Below, piece after piece: positions 15,852-25,347 of a stretch of DNA of 64,000 nt (position 1 is the first letter of the stretch; every line of letters starts with the position of its first letter). Location of the stretch: positions 1 through 64,000 of the forward strand of contig CAWEQS010000017.1 of NCBI GenBank assembly GCA_963811265.1. Direction: 5' to 3'. This DNA comes from JAOUJD01 sp963811265. Lineage in GTDB: Bacteria > Pseudomonadota > Gammaproteobacteria > Burkholderiales > Burkholderiaceae_F. The position numbers were made by a program, and so were the translations under genes. Under the pieces are notes generated by a model that was not told the DNA's origin, did no database searches, and worked only from the letters and a program-made list of their open reading frames with translations.

Positions 15852-18716
15852 ATGAAACTAGACAAGGCCCAGCTCCTCCTCGACGAACAGCCCATCTCCA
15901 TCGACGTCCTGCTGGAGAAGTACGCGAAGGGCGATGAGAAGACCGTCGACGAGGTGCGGCGCCGAGTGGCGCGCGGCCTGGCGCACGTGGAAAAGCCCGA
16001 GCTGCGCGACGCCTGGGAGAAGAAGTTCTACGACGCGATGGTCGACGGCTTCATCCCGGGCGGCCGCGTGAACTCCGCCGCGGGCACCGGCATCGCCGCC
16101 ACGCTGATCAACTGCTTCGTGCAGCCGGTGGGCGACGCCATCAGCGGCGTGCGCGACAACGTGCCGTCGATCTATCTTGCCCTGCAGCAGGCCGCCGAGA
16201 CCATGCGGCGCGGCGGCGGCGTCGGCTACGACTTCTCGCCGATCCGCCCGCGCGGCGCGCTGGTTCACGGCACGCACTCGCGCGCGAGCGGCCCGCTGTC
16301 CTACATGCGCGTGTTCGACAAGAGCTGCGAGACGCTGGAGTCCGCCGGCAGCCGGCGCGGCGCGCAGATGGGCATGATGCGCTGCGACCACCCGGACGTG
16401 GAGGAGTTCATCCACGCCAAGCGCGACGGTTCGCTCACCAACTTCAACATGTCGGTCGCGGTGACGGACGCGTTCATGAAGGCCGTCGAGCAGGACGGCG
16501 ACATCGAGCTCTGGCACGCCGCGGAGCCCTTCGACAAGTCCACGGCCTGCGAGCGCGCGGACGGCACGTGGGTGTACCGGAAGGCGAAGGCGCGCGAGCT
16601 GTTCGACCAGATCATGACGTCGACGTACAGCCACGCCGAGCCGGGCGTGATCTTCGTCGACCGCGTCAACGCCGACAACAACCTGTCCTACTGCGAGACG
16701 ATCGCCGCGACCAATCCGTGCGGCGAGCAGCCGCTGCCGCCGTACGGCTGCTGCTGCCTCGGCTCGATCAACCTCACGCGCTTCGTCAACGACCCGTTCA
16801 GCGACACGGCGAGCTTCGACTGGGACAAGTTCCGCGCCGTGACGAAGGTCTCGATCCGCGCGCTCGACAACGTGCTCGACGCCACCCTGTGGCCGCTGCC
16901 CGAGCAGGCCCAGGAAGCCGCCAACAAGCGCCGCGTCGGTCTCGGCTTCACCGGGCTCGGCAACACGCTGACGATGCTCAACCTGCGCTACGACAGCGAG
17001 CCGGCGCGCCGCATGGCGTCCGACATCTCGCGCACGATGCGCGACGCCGCCTACGAAGCGTCGGTCGACAACGCGAAGGAGAAAGGCGCCTTCCCGCTGT
17101 TCGACGCCGAGAAGTTCCTGGCCGAGCCGCACTGCGCGTCGCGCCTCACCGACAAGCTGAAGGACGAGATCCGCGTGAACGGCATCCGCAACTCGCACCT
17201 GCTGTCGATCGCGCCGACCGGCACGATCTCGCTCGCCTTCGCCGCCAACGCGTCCGGCGGCATCGAGCCGACGTTCTCGTGGACCTACGTCCGCAAGAAG
17301 CGCATGCCGGACGGCTCCAAGCAGGAATACGCGGTCGAGGACTACGCCTACCGCCTGTACAAGCGCATGGGCGGCGACGAGGACCAGCTGCCGCCGGCCT
17401 TCGTGAGCGCGCTCGAGATGTCGGCGCGCGACCACATGCAGATGATCGCCGCCGTGCAGCCGTACGTCGACGCCGCGATCAGCAAGACGGTGAACGTGCC
17501 CGAGGACTATCCGTTCGAGGAATTCAAGAACCTGTACCTGCAAGCCTGGCACGCCGGCCTGAAGGGCATCACCACGTACCGGCCGAACAACGTCATCGGC
17601 TCGGTGCTCGAGGTCAAGAAGGAAACCGCGCAGTCGCACAACGCCGCGCCGCAGGACCTCAAGGACGATCCCGACCGTCGCGTCCGCCTCGCGTCGGCGC
17701 CGCAGCCGGCGCTGGCCAGCCTCAAGTGGCCCGGGCGTCCGGACCTCGCCGAAGGCAACATGGCGTGGACCTACATGGTCGAGATCCCGGAGCGCAAGGA
17801 GAGCTTCGCGATCTTCATCGGGCAGGTCGAGAACAACGGCCACGGCCCGATGCCCTTCGAGGTGTGGGTCAACGGCGCCGAGCAGCCGCGCGGCCTGGGC
17901 GCCATCGCCAAGGCGCTGTCGATGGACATGCGCAGCGAGGACCGCGCGTGGCTGAAGATGAAGCTCGAGTCGCTCGCCAAGGCGCGCGACGAGCAGGGAT
18001 TCCCGATCGCGATGCCGCCGACCGGCGAGCGCGTCTACCAGAACGGCGTGGTGGCGGCCTTCGCCAACATCGTCAGCTGGCGCTGCGAGCAGCTCGGCGC
18101 GTTCAGGGACATCGACCAGCAGCAGACGCCGGTGCTGAACGCGCTGTTCTCGAAGAAGGAACCGAAGGCCGGGCCGCTCGGCACGATGAGCTGGACGGTC
18201 GACATCTCCAACGCCAACACCGGCGACGACTTCGTCCTCGGCGTGAAGGAACTGCACCTGCCCGACGGCAGCCGCCGGCCGTACTCGATCTGGCTGGCCG
18301 GCGAGTATCCGAAGGTGCTCGACGGCCTGTGCAAGCTGATCTCGCTCGACATGCGCGTCGTCGACGCCAACTGGATCGGCCTGAAGCTGCGCAAGCTGCT
18401 GAACTTCGGCGAGCAGAACGGCGAGTTCTGGGCGCCGGTGCCTGGCGAAGACCGTTCATCGCTGTACCCGAGCACCGTGGCCTACATCGCGACGCTGCTG
18501 CTGCACCGCTACAAGGTGCTCGGCATCCTCGACGACGACGGCCGCGCGATCCAGTCGGCCGGCATCCTCGCGCTGCCCGATGCGGTGAAGATCATCGAGC
18601 ACGAGACGGCGCCGGTGAAGGGCAAGGTGTGCCCGAGCTGCGGCGCCGCCGCGATGATCAAGCGCGACGGCTGCGAGTTCTGCACGGCGTGCGGGCACAC
18701 GGGGCAGTGCAGCTGA
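15852..18716 (+). CDS. nrdJ: Adenosylcobalamin-dependent ribonucleoside-diphosphate reductase (class II)
   Basis: This 954-residue cytoplasmic enzyme makes deoxyribonucleotides using a B12-generated thiyl radical and works with or without oxygen. It has the N-terminal RNR barrel start (GRVNSAAGTG, NCFVQPVGDAISG), the radical-barrel signature NPCGEQPLPPYGCCCLGSIN, and SIAPTGTISLAFAANASGGI. The last 350 residues hold two TSCPD-like repeats and a zinc-ribbon end CPSCGAAA...CTACGHTGQC. No frameshift is seen over 2.9 kb. It is divergent from cysB and followed by hairpins. Confidence 0.95.
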   Translation: MKLDKAQLLLDEQPISIDVLLEKYAKGDEKTVDEVRRRVARGLAHVEKPELRDAWEKKFYDAMVDGFIPGGRVNSAAGTGIAATLINCFVQPVGDAISGVRDNVPSIYLALQQAAETMRRGGGVGYDFSPIRPRGALVHGTHSRASGPLSYMRVFDKSCETLESAGSRRGAQMGMMRCDHPDVEEFIHAKRDGSLTNFNMSVAVTDAFMKAVEQDGDIELWHAAEPFDKSTACERADGTWVYRKAKARELFDQIMTSTYSHAEPGVIFVDRVNADNNLSYCETIAATNPCGEQPLPPYGCCCLGSINLTRFVNDPFSDTASFDWDKFRAVTKVSIRALDNVLDATLWPLPEQAQEAANKRRVGLGFTGLGNTLTMLNLRYDSEPARRMASDISRTMRDAAYEASVDNAKEKGAFPLFDAEKFLAEPHCASRLTDKLKDEIRVNGIRNSHLLSIAPTGTISLAFAANASGGIEPTFSWTYVRKKRMPDGSKQEYAVEDYAYRLYKRMGGDEDQLPPAFVSALEMSARDHMQMIAAVQPYVDAAISKTVNVPEDYPFEEFKNLYLQAWHAGLKGITTYRPNNVIGSVLEVKKETAQSHNAAPQDLKDDPDRRVRLASAPQPALASLKWPGRPDLAEGNMAWTYMVEIPERKESFAIFIGQVENNGHGPMPFEVWVNGAEQPRGLGAIAKALSMDMRSEDRAWLKMKLESLAKARDEQGFPIAMPPTGERVYQNGVVAAFANIVSWRCEQLGAFRDIDQQQTPVLNALFSKKEPKAGPLGTMSWTVDISNANTGDDFVLGVKELHLPDGSRRPYSIWLAGEYPKVLDGLCKLISLDMRVVDANWIGLKLRKLLNFGEQNGEFWAPVPGEDRSSLYPSTVAYIATLLLHRYKVLGILDDDGRAIQSAGILALPDAVKIIEHETAPVKGKVCPSCGAAAMIKRDGCEFCTACGHTGQCS

Positions 18717-18732
18717 CGCCCGCTGAAAGACG

Positions 18733-18755
18733 AGGGCGCACGTTCGAGGCGCCCT
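18733..18755 (+). terminator. Hairpin after nrdJ, probable terminator
   Basis: AGGGCGC pairs with GCGCCCT over 7 bp, 17 bp after the nrdJ stop. A second hairpin (GGCGG-CTCA-CCGCC) follows within 25 bp and is trailed by CTCTCTTCC. Together they probably end nrdJ transcription, though the T-run is poor. Confidence 0.5.
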
Positions 18756-19054
18756 TGCGGGGGCGGCTCACCGCCGCCCTCTCTTCCTTCCCGCCGCTGC
18801 AGGCACCGCTACGTCGTCACCGAAGCGGCCGAGTCGCCGTCACGGGCTGACGAACTGAAGCTGCGTGGCGCCGGCATCGACCGTGCACGGGGACGGCCGG
18901 AGTCGGCTAAGCGGACGAAGTAGATCGTGTCCTCGATGGGGCGAGGGTCCCCGACATGAACCGGCACCCGGTTTCCGCCACAGGGAACTTGCGGCCGCTG
19001 CGCAAGGCCTAATCCTCACGACGGTGTTCGATGTGCGGAAGGAGTGCCCAAGGC
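18756..19054. other. Intergenic region after nrdJ
   Basis: About 300 bp with the second hairpin of the nrdJ terminator and no convincing coding frame. The last part carries AAGGAG at 19039-19044, which fits a ribosome-binding site for the DUF1488-like gene. Confidence 0.5.
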
Positions 19055-19374
19055 ATGGACGTTCATATTGTTCACACCGGTGTTCGCGTCTTTCCTGACC
19101 TGTCGTCGAGGTGTCCGCAACGGTTGATGGAAAGCCGATCGGCGTCGGTCTCGCGCGCGATGCCGTCGAGCATCTGCTTGGGCAGGATGTGGGCGACGAG
19201 GAAGCACTGCGCGCCGCGCTTCGGCGCAACCTGGAGACGATTCGTATCGCGATCGAAGCGCATGTATTCGCGCGCGGCCTCCCGCTGGACGGGCACTGCG
19301 TCCTGTCCTGGCAGGACTTCAGTAGTTTCGCCGATCGTCCTTTGGCGGCGACCGCGATTGCCCCGTCCCGATAG
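19055..19374 (+). CDS. DUF1488-like small protein (frameshifted)
   Basis: An ATG at 19055 lies 10 bases after AAGGAG and begins MDVHIVHTGVRVFPDLSSR. Near 19105 the reading continues in another frame as SATVDGKPIGVGLARDAVEH and so on, ending GHCVLSWQDFSSFADRP before a TAG at 19374. The joined product of about 106 residues follows the DUF1488 pattern: a VDG-K-x-I strand, an A-V/L-E-x-x-x-G helix, a helix with N-x-x-x-I and a terminal strand ending in DF. The function of that family is unknown. A start at GTG 19111 would avoid the frameshift but lose the N-terminus. Confidence 0.4.
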
Positions 19375-19454
19375 CGTCCAGCCATCCTGATCGGAGTTTT
19401 CCCTAAGGCAGCTGCCGAGCGTGCGGTTCTGCATTGACAGTCCGCGACCCGGCT

Positions 19455-19601
19455 GGTCCAATGCGCCCCGCTTCGGATGGGGAGTAGCTTCCCGGTGCGG
19501 CTCGCAGGCCGCTACCATTGCGATGTCGTCAATACGGCGGATCTGGTGCAGCAACCGCCCGGCGTCGCGGACCAGGACTTCACACCTGGTCTAGCCAGAC
19601 C
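19455..19601 (+). promoter_or_regulatory. Probable yybP-ykoY manganese riboswitch before terC
   Basis: The leader of terC contains GGGGAGTAGCTTCCC (19479 onward) and GTCGTCAATACGGCGG (19525-19540), the two conserved loop segments of the yybP-ykoY Mn2+ aptamer. They are separated by a G/C-rich arm as expected. Downstream, GACCAGG/CCTGGTC (19570-19591) and GGTCT/AGACC (19588-19601) are overlapping hairpins that cannot form together, a switch-like arrangement. TerC/Alx proteins are classic targets of this riboswitch. The outer boundaries are approximate. Confidence 0.7.
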
Positions 19602-19666
19602 ACTCCAGCGCTTTCACAATCGACCGCGGGCGCGCCAGCGCGGGATCACCGTTCGAAAGCGCATTC

Positions 19667-20677
19667 ATGGAATCCATCGGCAGTCCCCTGATGTGGTCGC
19701 TGTTCGCGGCCTTCGTCGTCGTCGCGCTGCTCGTCGACTTCTTCGCGATGAGCAAACAGGGCGCGCACCGCGTCTCGATCAAGGAGGCCGCGGTCTGGTC
19801 GCTGGTGTGGGTGGCGGTCTCCTTCGCCTTCCTCGGCTGGCTCTGGTGGTACCTGGACGCCAACGCATCGCGCGAGATCGCCAACACCAAGGCACTCGAG
19901 TTCCTGACCGGCTACCTGGTCGAGAAGGCGCTCGCGGTCGACAACATCTTCGTGTTCCTGATGGTGTTCACGTACTTCGCGGTGCCGCCGGAGTTCCAGA
20001 AGCGCGTGCTGATGATCGGCATCCTCGGCGCGCTCGTGCTGCGCGCCGGCATGATCCTGGTCGGCGCCTGGCTGATCCAGCAGTTCGACTGGATCCTGTA
20101 CATCTTCGGCGCGTTCCTCGTGTTCACCGGGGTGAAGATGTGGTGGGCGGCCGGCCAGGAACCGGACCTCGAAGCCAATCCGGCCCTGAAGTGGGTGCGC
20201 GGACACTTCCGCATTTCGCCGAGCTACGACGGCGAGCGCTTCACCACGGTGATCAACGGCGTGCGGCACTTCACCCCGTTGTTCGTGGTCATCGCGCTGA
20301 TCGGCATCGTCGACATCATCTTCGCCGTCGACTCGATCCCCGCGATCTTCGCGATCACCACCGACCCGTTCATCGTGCTGACCTCCAACGTGTTCGCGAT
20401 CCTCGGCCTGCGCGCGATGTACTTCCTGCTCGCCGGGATGCACGAGCGCTTCCACCTGCTGTCGTACGGGCTGGCGATCGTGCTGGTGTTCATCGGCGCC
20501 AAGATGCTGCTGCTCGACGTCTACAAGATCCCGGTGGCGTGGTCGCTCGGCTTCACGGTCGTCACCCTGGCGGTCACGATGCTGCTGTCGCTGAAGATCC
20601 CGGCGAAGCCCGGGGCCGGGGGCGGGGCCTATCCGTTCGCGAGCAGGAAGCGGCACGCGGACGGCGAGGGGCGCTGA
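19667..20677 (+). CDS. TerC/Alx family integral membrane protein, probable Mn2+ exporter
   Basis: The 336-residue protein has about nine membrane helices. It shows the TerC signatures LEFLTGYLVEKALAVDNIFVF (about 84-104) and DIIFAVDSIPAIFAIT (about 214-229); the two acidic DN/DS motifs face each other in the family and probably bind the metal. E. coli Alx is linked to manganese export and alkaline response, and the probable Mn riboswitch upstream supports that role here. The tail after the last helix is short and basic. Confidence 0.9.
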   Translation: MESIGSPLMWSLFAAFVVVALLVDFFAMSKQGAHRVSIKEAAVWSLVWVAVSFAFLGWLWWYLDANASREIANTKALEFLTGYLVEKALAVDNIFVFLMVFTYFAVPPEFQKRVLMIGILGALVLRAGMILVGAWLIQQFDWILYIFGAFLVFTGVKMWWAAGQEPDLEANPALKWVRGHFRISPSYDGERFTTVINGVRHFTPLFVVIALIGIVDIIFAVDSIPAIFAITTDPFIVLTSNVFAILGLRAMYFLLAGMHERFHLLSYGLAIVLVFIGAKMLLLDVYKIPVAWSLGFTVVTLAVTMLLSLKIPAKPGAGGGAYPFASRKRHADGEGR

Positions 20678-20722
20678 AGCGCGCCTGCGCAGCTGCTCGA
20701 GCACCCGGTCGCACGGCTGCGC

Positions 20723-20953
20723 AGCTTGGGACGGCGGTGGCGCGGCGGCGGCCTTCGGTGGCGGCGAGCAGCGGAAGCCGGAGGTCGGCGCGCAGCGCCT
20801 CGTTTCTGACTCGCCGCGGCATGTCTGAGCGGCGCGCGCGCAGCGCGCAGAGCGAGTCCCGCGGCGCGACCTCCGGCTGAGCAGCACAGCGGAGTCGGCG
20901 CCATGCGCCGACCGCCGCCGCAGGCCGCCGCCGCGCCACCGCCGTCCCGAGCT
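20723..20953. repeat. Large imperfect inverted repeat between terC and lptG
   Basis: Two 32-bp arms, 20723-20754 and 20922-20953, are inverse complements with one mismatch. Inside them AGCCGGAGGTCG recurs in inverted form, and an ACTCGC...GCGAGT pair frames a GC-rich centre. The whole 231-bp element could fold into one long branched hairpin. It lies between the convergent terC and lptG genes, where it may act as a bidirectional terminator or be a copy of a dispersed repeat. No coding content is convincing. Confidence 0.65.
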
Positions 20954-20979
20954 CCGGTGACGCCGAAACGAAACGCCCG

Positions 20980-22120
20980 CTAACGCCGCTCGATCCAGTA
21001 AAGCGCACTCATCGCCAGCGCCAGCACCACCAGGCTCGGCAACGCCGCCACGAAGATCGGCGGCCAGGTGTTCAGCATGCCGAGGTGCGCGAACAGCTTG
21101 TTCAGCCCGTAGAACCCCACTCCGATCATCACGCCGGTGAAGATCTTCAGGCTCAGCCCGCCCGCGCGCACGTGCAGGTACGCGAACGGCAGGGCGAGCG
21201 CCATCATCACCAGCACCGCCCACGGGTAGAAGAGCTTGCTCCAGAAGGCGATCTCGTAGACCTCGGTCTGCTGGCGGTTCTCGGCCAGGTGGTGGATGTA
21301 CTGCGCGAGGTCGAGGCCGGCCATGCGCTCGGGCTGCACCATCAGCACGCCGAAGATGTCGGGCCGCAGTTCCGAGCGCCACGCGCGCGTCTCGTCACGG
21401 ATCACCTGCGTGCCCTCGCTCGTCCGCTCGGCGGCTCCCGAAGCGAGCTGCGGCAGCCGCGTCTCGACGACCTTCGTCAGCGTCCATCCCGCGCCCTGCG
21501 CGTACGCGCCCGACTCCGCGGTCGTGATCGAGCGCAGCCGGTACTCGCGGTCGAACTCGAAGATCCGCCATCCCTGCGTCGTGCCGCCGTCGGGCGACAC
21601 CTTCGTGACGTTGATGAAGCGGAAGGCCTCGACGCCGCCGCCCGGGGCCTTCAGGACATCGCGCACCCACACGCCGGAACGGAAGTCGCGCACGCTGATC
21701 TGCGAGCCGGTCGCCTTGAGCCGGACCCGCTGCGCCAGCTGCTCGGCCGGGGGCGACAGGAACTCGCCGAGGGCGTAGGTCAGCGCGACGAGGCCGAGGC
21801 CGATGATCAGCACGCTGGTCAGCAGCGCGCCGGTGCTCATGCCGGACACCCGCATGATGGTGAACTCGGAAGTTCGCGGCCAGCTTGGACAGGGCGTAGA
21901 TGGTCCCGATCAGGGCGGCGATGGGCATCAGTTCGTAGGTGCGCGACGGCAGCGTCAGCGCGACATACGCGAAAGCGTGATGGAGCTGGAAGCCGCGCCG
22001 CCCGATCTCGTCGAGCTGCTGCACCATGTCGAAGAACATGAAGAGCGAGAGCAGCGCGAACAGCACGAACAACGTGGCCACCACGATCTCGCGCCAGAGG
22101 TAACGCCGCAGCGTCTTCAC
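20980..22120 (-). CDS. lptG: LPS export ABC transporter permease LptG (one frameshift)
   Basis: The inner-membrane permease of the LptB2FG complex extracts lipopolysaccharide for transport to the cell surface. The N-terminal MKTLRRYLWREIVVATLFVL, the ELMPIAALIG segment and the three late helices ending SALYWIERR are typical. Near 21875 an extra base changes ANSEFTIMRVSGMST into another frame, and the protein then resumes. The gene is 1141 bp, one base over a multiple of three. It overlaps lptF by four bases (ATGA), so the two are one operon. Confidence 0.88.
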
Positions 22121-23229
22121 TTCGCGGCCTCCCGGCGCCTGCCGAAGTACCGGAGCGGGCTCCAGCCGTGGAGGAACAGCCGGCGGGCGAACAGGGCGAC
22201 GATCACGGCCAGCACCGCGCCGTGCACGGCCCAGACGCCGATGCCGAAGCTCAGGCGCTCCTGCTGCACGTACGCCTGCACCGTGTTGAGCACGTTGACG
22301 TACACCGCGAAGGCGAGCACGGCGATGATCAGGTTGATCGACCGGCCGACGCGGGGGTTCGTGTACGACAGCGGGATCGCGAGCAGCGTGACGAGCAGCG
22401 CCATCACCGGGGAACCAATGCGCCAGACGAGCTCGCCCAGGTTGGTCGCGGTCGGCTGCGTGATCAGATCGAACGTCGGCAGCGCCCTCGCGCCCCGCTC
22501 CCCGATGGGACGGTCGGGCCGGCTCTCGATGCGGATCGAATAGCGGTCGAACTCCAGCGTCCGGTACTGGAACTGGCCAGGCGTGCCCTCGTAGCGCCGG
22601 CCCTTCTTCAGCACGATGTAGCGGTCGCCGTTGGGCGCGACCTCGATGATCCCGTTCTCCGCCACGACCAGGGTCTCGCGCCCGTGGCTCCTGGAACTGA
22701 CGAACACATTCCTCACCTCGCCGCCGTCGAAATCGACGGATTCGACGAAGAACACGCGCTCCGCCGCGCCGCCCGATTCGATGAAGCGGCCCGGCGCGAC
22801 CCGACTGACGTCGTCACGCTGCGCAAAGCGCGTGCGGGCATCCGCGATCTCCCCCTGTGACCAGGGGGAGACGAAGAACGCGAGCAGGCCGATCGCGATC
22901 ACGATCGGCCACGCGAAGCGCAGCACCGGCCCGACCCACGCCATCAAACTCTGCCCGGCGGCGAACCACACCACCATCTCGGAGTCCCGGTACGCGCGCG
23001 ACAGGGTCATCAGCACCGCGACGAACAGCGTCAGCGTCAGGATGACCGGCAGCCAGGTGAGCGCGGTCAGCGCGACGAGCTGCAGCACCGCCTGGTTGTC
23101 GACGCGGCCGCCCGCCGCCTGGCCGAGGATGCGCACCAGGCCGACCGAGAAGAGGATCGAGAAGAGCACGGTGAACACGGCGCTCGCCGTGCTCGTGAGT
23201 TCCGCGATGATGGAGCGACGGAAGATCAT
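22117..23229 (-). CDS. lptF: LPS export ABC transporter permease LptF
   Basis: The 370-residue partner permease of LptG has an N-terminal two-helix unit (MIFRRSIIAELTSTASAVFT). A periplasmic beta-jellyroll region (about 125-255) follows, with three C-terminal helices (ALLVTLLAIPLSYTNPR onward). It forms the LptB2FG extractor with the ATPase LptB, encoded elsewhere. It is divergent from pepA, the usual betaproteobacterial arrangement. Confidence 0.92.
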   Translation of the reverse strand: MIFRRSIIAELTSTASAVFTVLFSILFSVGLVRILGQAAGGRVDNQAVLQLVALTALTWLPVILTLTLFVAVLMTLSRAYRDSEMVVWFAAGQSLMAWVGPVLRFAWPIVIAIGLLAFFVSPWSQGEIADARTRFAQRDDVSRVAPGRFIESGGAAERVFFVESVDFDGGEVRNVFVSSRSHGRETLVVAENGIIEVAPNGDRYIVLKKGRRYEGTPGQFQYRTLEFDRYSIRIESRPDRPIGERGARALPTFDLITQPTATNLGELVWRIGSPVMALLVTLLAIPLSYTNPRVGRSINLIIAVLAFAVYVNVLNTVQAYVQQERLSFGIGVWAVHGAVLAVIVALFARRLFLHGWSPLRYFGRRREAAK

Positions 23230-23424
23230 CCGCCGGCGCGCGCGATGCAGGGGGAAACCGGCGGGGGACGACAGGCCGCGCTATATACTTCGCGGCGGCT
23301 CGCGGAGCCGTGCACGGACGCCAGGAGCAACAGACGAGAGTGGCCCTCACGCCGCGCATTCCTTGAACGCCTCGCCGATGGGACGGAAGCACGCATCGCG
23401 CGACTTTTCAGAGGGAAATCCTCG

Positions 23425-24907
23425 ATGGAATTTAGCACAAAGGTCGGTCGCCCCGAGACCGTGAAGGCCGATGCCGTGGTCGTCGGCGTGCATGCCGAAG
23501 GCGAGCTGACCCCGGCAGCGAAGGCACTCGACGCCGCTGCTGGTGGCGCGCTGAAGGCTGCCGTGAAAAGCGGCGACATGACCGGCAAGCGCGGCACGCA
23601 ACTTCTGCTGCGCGGCCTGGAGGGCGTCGCCGCGCCGCGCGTGCTGCTGGTCGGCCTTGGCGGCAAGGACGACTTCAACGAGAAGGCCTATGCCGACGCG
23701 GTGCGCGCGAGCGTGAAGGCGTTCGGTGGCGCGGCCAGGGACATCGCAATCGCCGCCTGCGAATGGCATGTGAAGGGCCGCAAGGCGGAGTGGCAGGCGC
23801 GAACGCTGGTGATCGCCGCGCGCGAGACCGCGTTCCGTAGCGACGAACTGAAGAGCAAGCGCGAGCCGGATGGCAATGGCGTGAACAACGTCACGCTGCT
23901 GGTCAGCGAGCGCAAGCCCGAGGCGGAGCGTGGGCTGCGCAACGGCACCGCGATCGCCAACGGCATGGAAGTGACGAAGCGGCTCGGCAACCTGCCGCCT
24001 AACATCTGCACCCCGGCCTACCTCGGGGAAGAAGCCCGCAAGCTGGCGCGGCAGTGGAAGCTCGACGTCGAAGTGCTCGAGACCAAGCAGCTCGAAGCGC
24101 TGAAGATGGGCTCCTTCCTCGCGGTGGCGAAGGGCTCGGCCCAGCCACCGCGCCTGATCGTTCTGAAGTACAGCGGCGCGGCGGCCAAGCACGCTCCTGT
24201 CGTGCTGGTCGGCAAGGGCATCACGTTCGACTCCGGCGGCATCTCGCTGAAGCCCGGCGCGGCGATGGACGAGATGAAGTACGACATGTGCGGAGCCGCC
24301 AGCGTCCTCGGCACGATGCGCGCGCTCGCGGAACTGAAGCCCAGGCTCAACGTCGTCGGTGTCGTCGCCGCGTGCGAGAACATGCCGGCGGGCAACGCGA
24401 CCAAGCCGGGCGACATCGTGACGTCGATGTCCGGCCAGACGATCGAGATCCTGAACACCGACGCCGAAGGCCGGCTGATCCTGTGCGACGCCCTCACCTA
24501 CGCCGAGCGCTTCAAGCCCGCGGTGGTGGTCGACATGGCCACGCTGACCGGCGCGTGCGTGGTAGCGCTCGGCAACGTCAACTCGGGCCTGTTCTCGAAC
24601 AACGAAGGTCTCGCCGGCGAACTGCTTGGCGGCAAGCAGGGCCGCGGGCGACGCCGCGTGGCGCATGCCGCTCGACGAGGACTACCAGGAACAGCTCAAG
24701 TCGAACTTCGCGGACATGGCGAACATCGGCACGCCGGGCAACGCCGGCGCCGTGACCGCCGCCTGCTTCCTGTCGCGCTTCACGAAGAACTATCCGTGGG
24801 CGCACATCGACATCGCCGGCACGGCGTGGAAGGGCGGCGCCGCGAAGGGCGCCACCGGCCGTCCCGTGCCGCTGCTGATGCAGTTCCTGATCAACCGGGC
24901 GGGCTGA
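23425..24907 (+). CDS. pepA: Leucyl aminopeptidase PepA (one frameshift)
   Basis: This M17 di-metal aminopeptidase removes N-terminal residues from peptides in the cytoplasm. The ATG at 23425 follows GAGGGAAA. Metal-binding motifs are clear: VGKGITFDSGGISLKP (Lys and Asp ligands), MKYDMCGAA and NTDAEGRL (about 345-352). Near 24625 one extra T moves the frame. The normal ending, GDAAWRMPLDEDYQEQLKS through GRPVPLLMQFLINRAG, then follows to TGA 24905-24907. The span is one base over a multiple of three, giving about 493 residues once corrected. It is followed closely by holC. Confidence 0.9.
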
Positions 24908-24915
24908 GCTCCGGC

Positions 24916-25347
24916 GTGACGCGCATCGACTTTCACTTCAACGTCGACCACCGCGTCCACTATGCGTGCCGCGTGACGCGCAAGGCGCGCACGGCCGGCA
25001 AGCGGATCGTCGTCTACGCGCGCAGCGCCGAGCGCCTCGCGCAGTACGACTCCGCGCTCTGGACCTTCTCCGCGCTCGACTTCGTGCCGCACGTGTACGT
25101 GAACTCGCCGCTGGCGGCAGCCACGCCGGTCCTGCTCGCGCTAGACCATGCGGCGGCGCCTGCGAGCGACGTGCTGCTGACGCTGGACGACGACGCGCCG
25201 CCGGACTTCCCGTCGCTCTTCGGGCGCTACGAGCGCGTGATCGAGGTGGTGTCGCGCGACGAAGCCGACCGCGCACGCGCGCGCTCCCGGTTCAAGGCGT
25301 ACAAGGACCACGGCTTCGCGCCGGTCGCGCACGAGGGGCAGCCGTGA
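24916..25347 (+). CDS. holC: DNA polymerase III chi subunit
   Basis: The 143-residue protein matches HolC: it begins with TRIDFHFNV and has the helix ARTAGKRIVVYARSAERL (about 26-43) and the LWTF..DFVPH segment. The late strand VIEVVSRDEADRARARSRFK follows before HGF near the end. Chi joins the clamp loader to single-strand binding protein. The GTG start at 24916 lies 8 bp after the pepA stop, and its stop overlaps the next GTG start, so pepA-holC-hypothetical is an operon leading to valS. Confidence 0.9.
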   Translation: MTRIDFHFNVDHRVHYACRVTRKARTAGKRIVVYARSAERLAQYDSALWTFSALDFVPHVYVNSPLAAATPVLLALDHAAAPASDVLLTLDDDAPPDFPSLFGRYERVIEVVSRDEADRARARSRFKAYKDHGFAPVAHEGQP

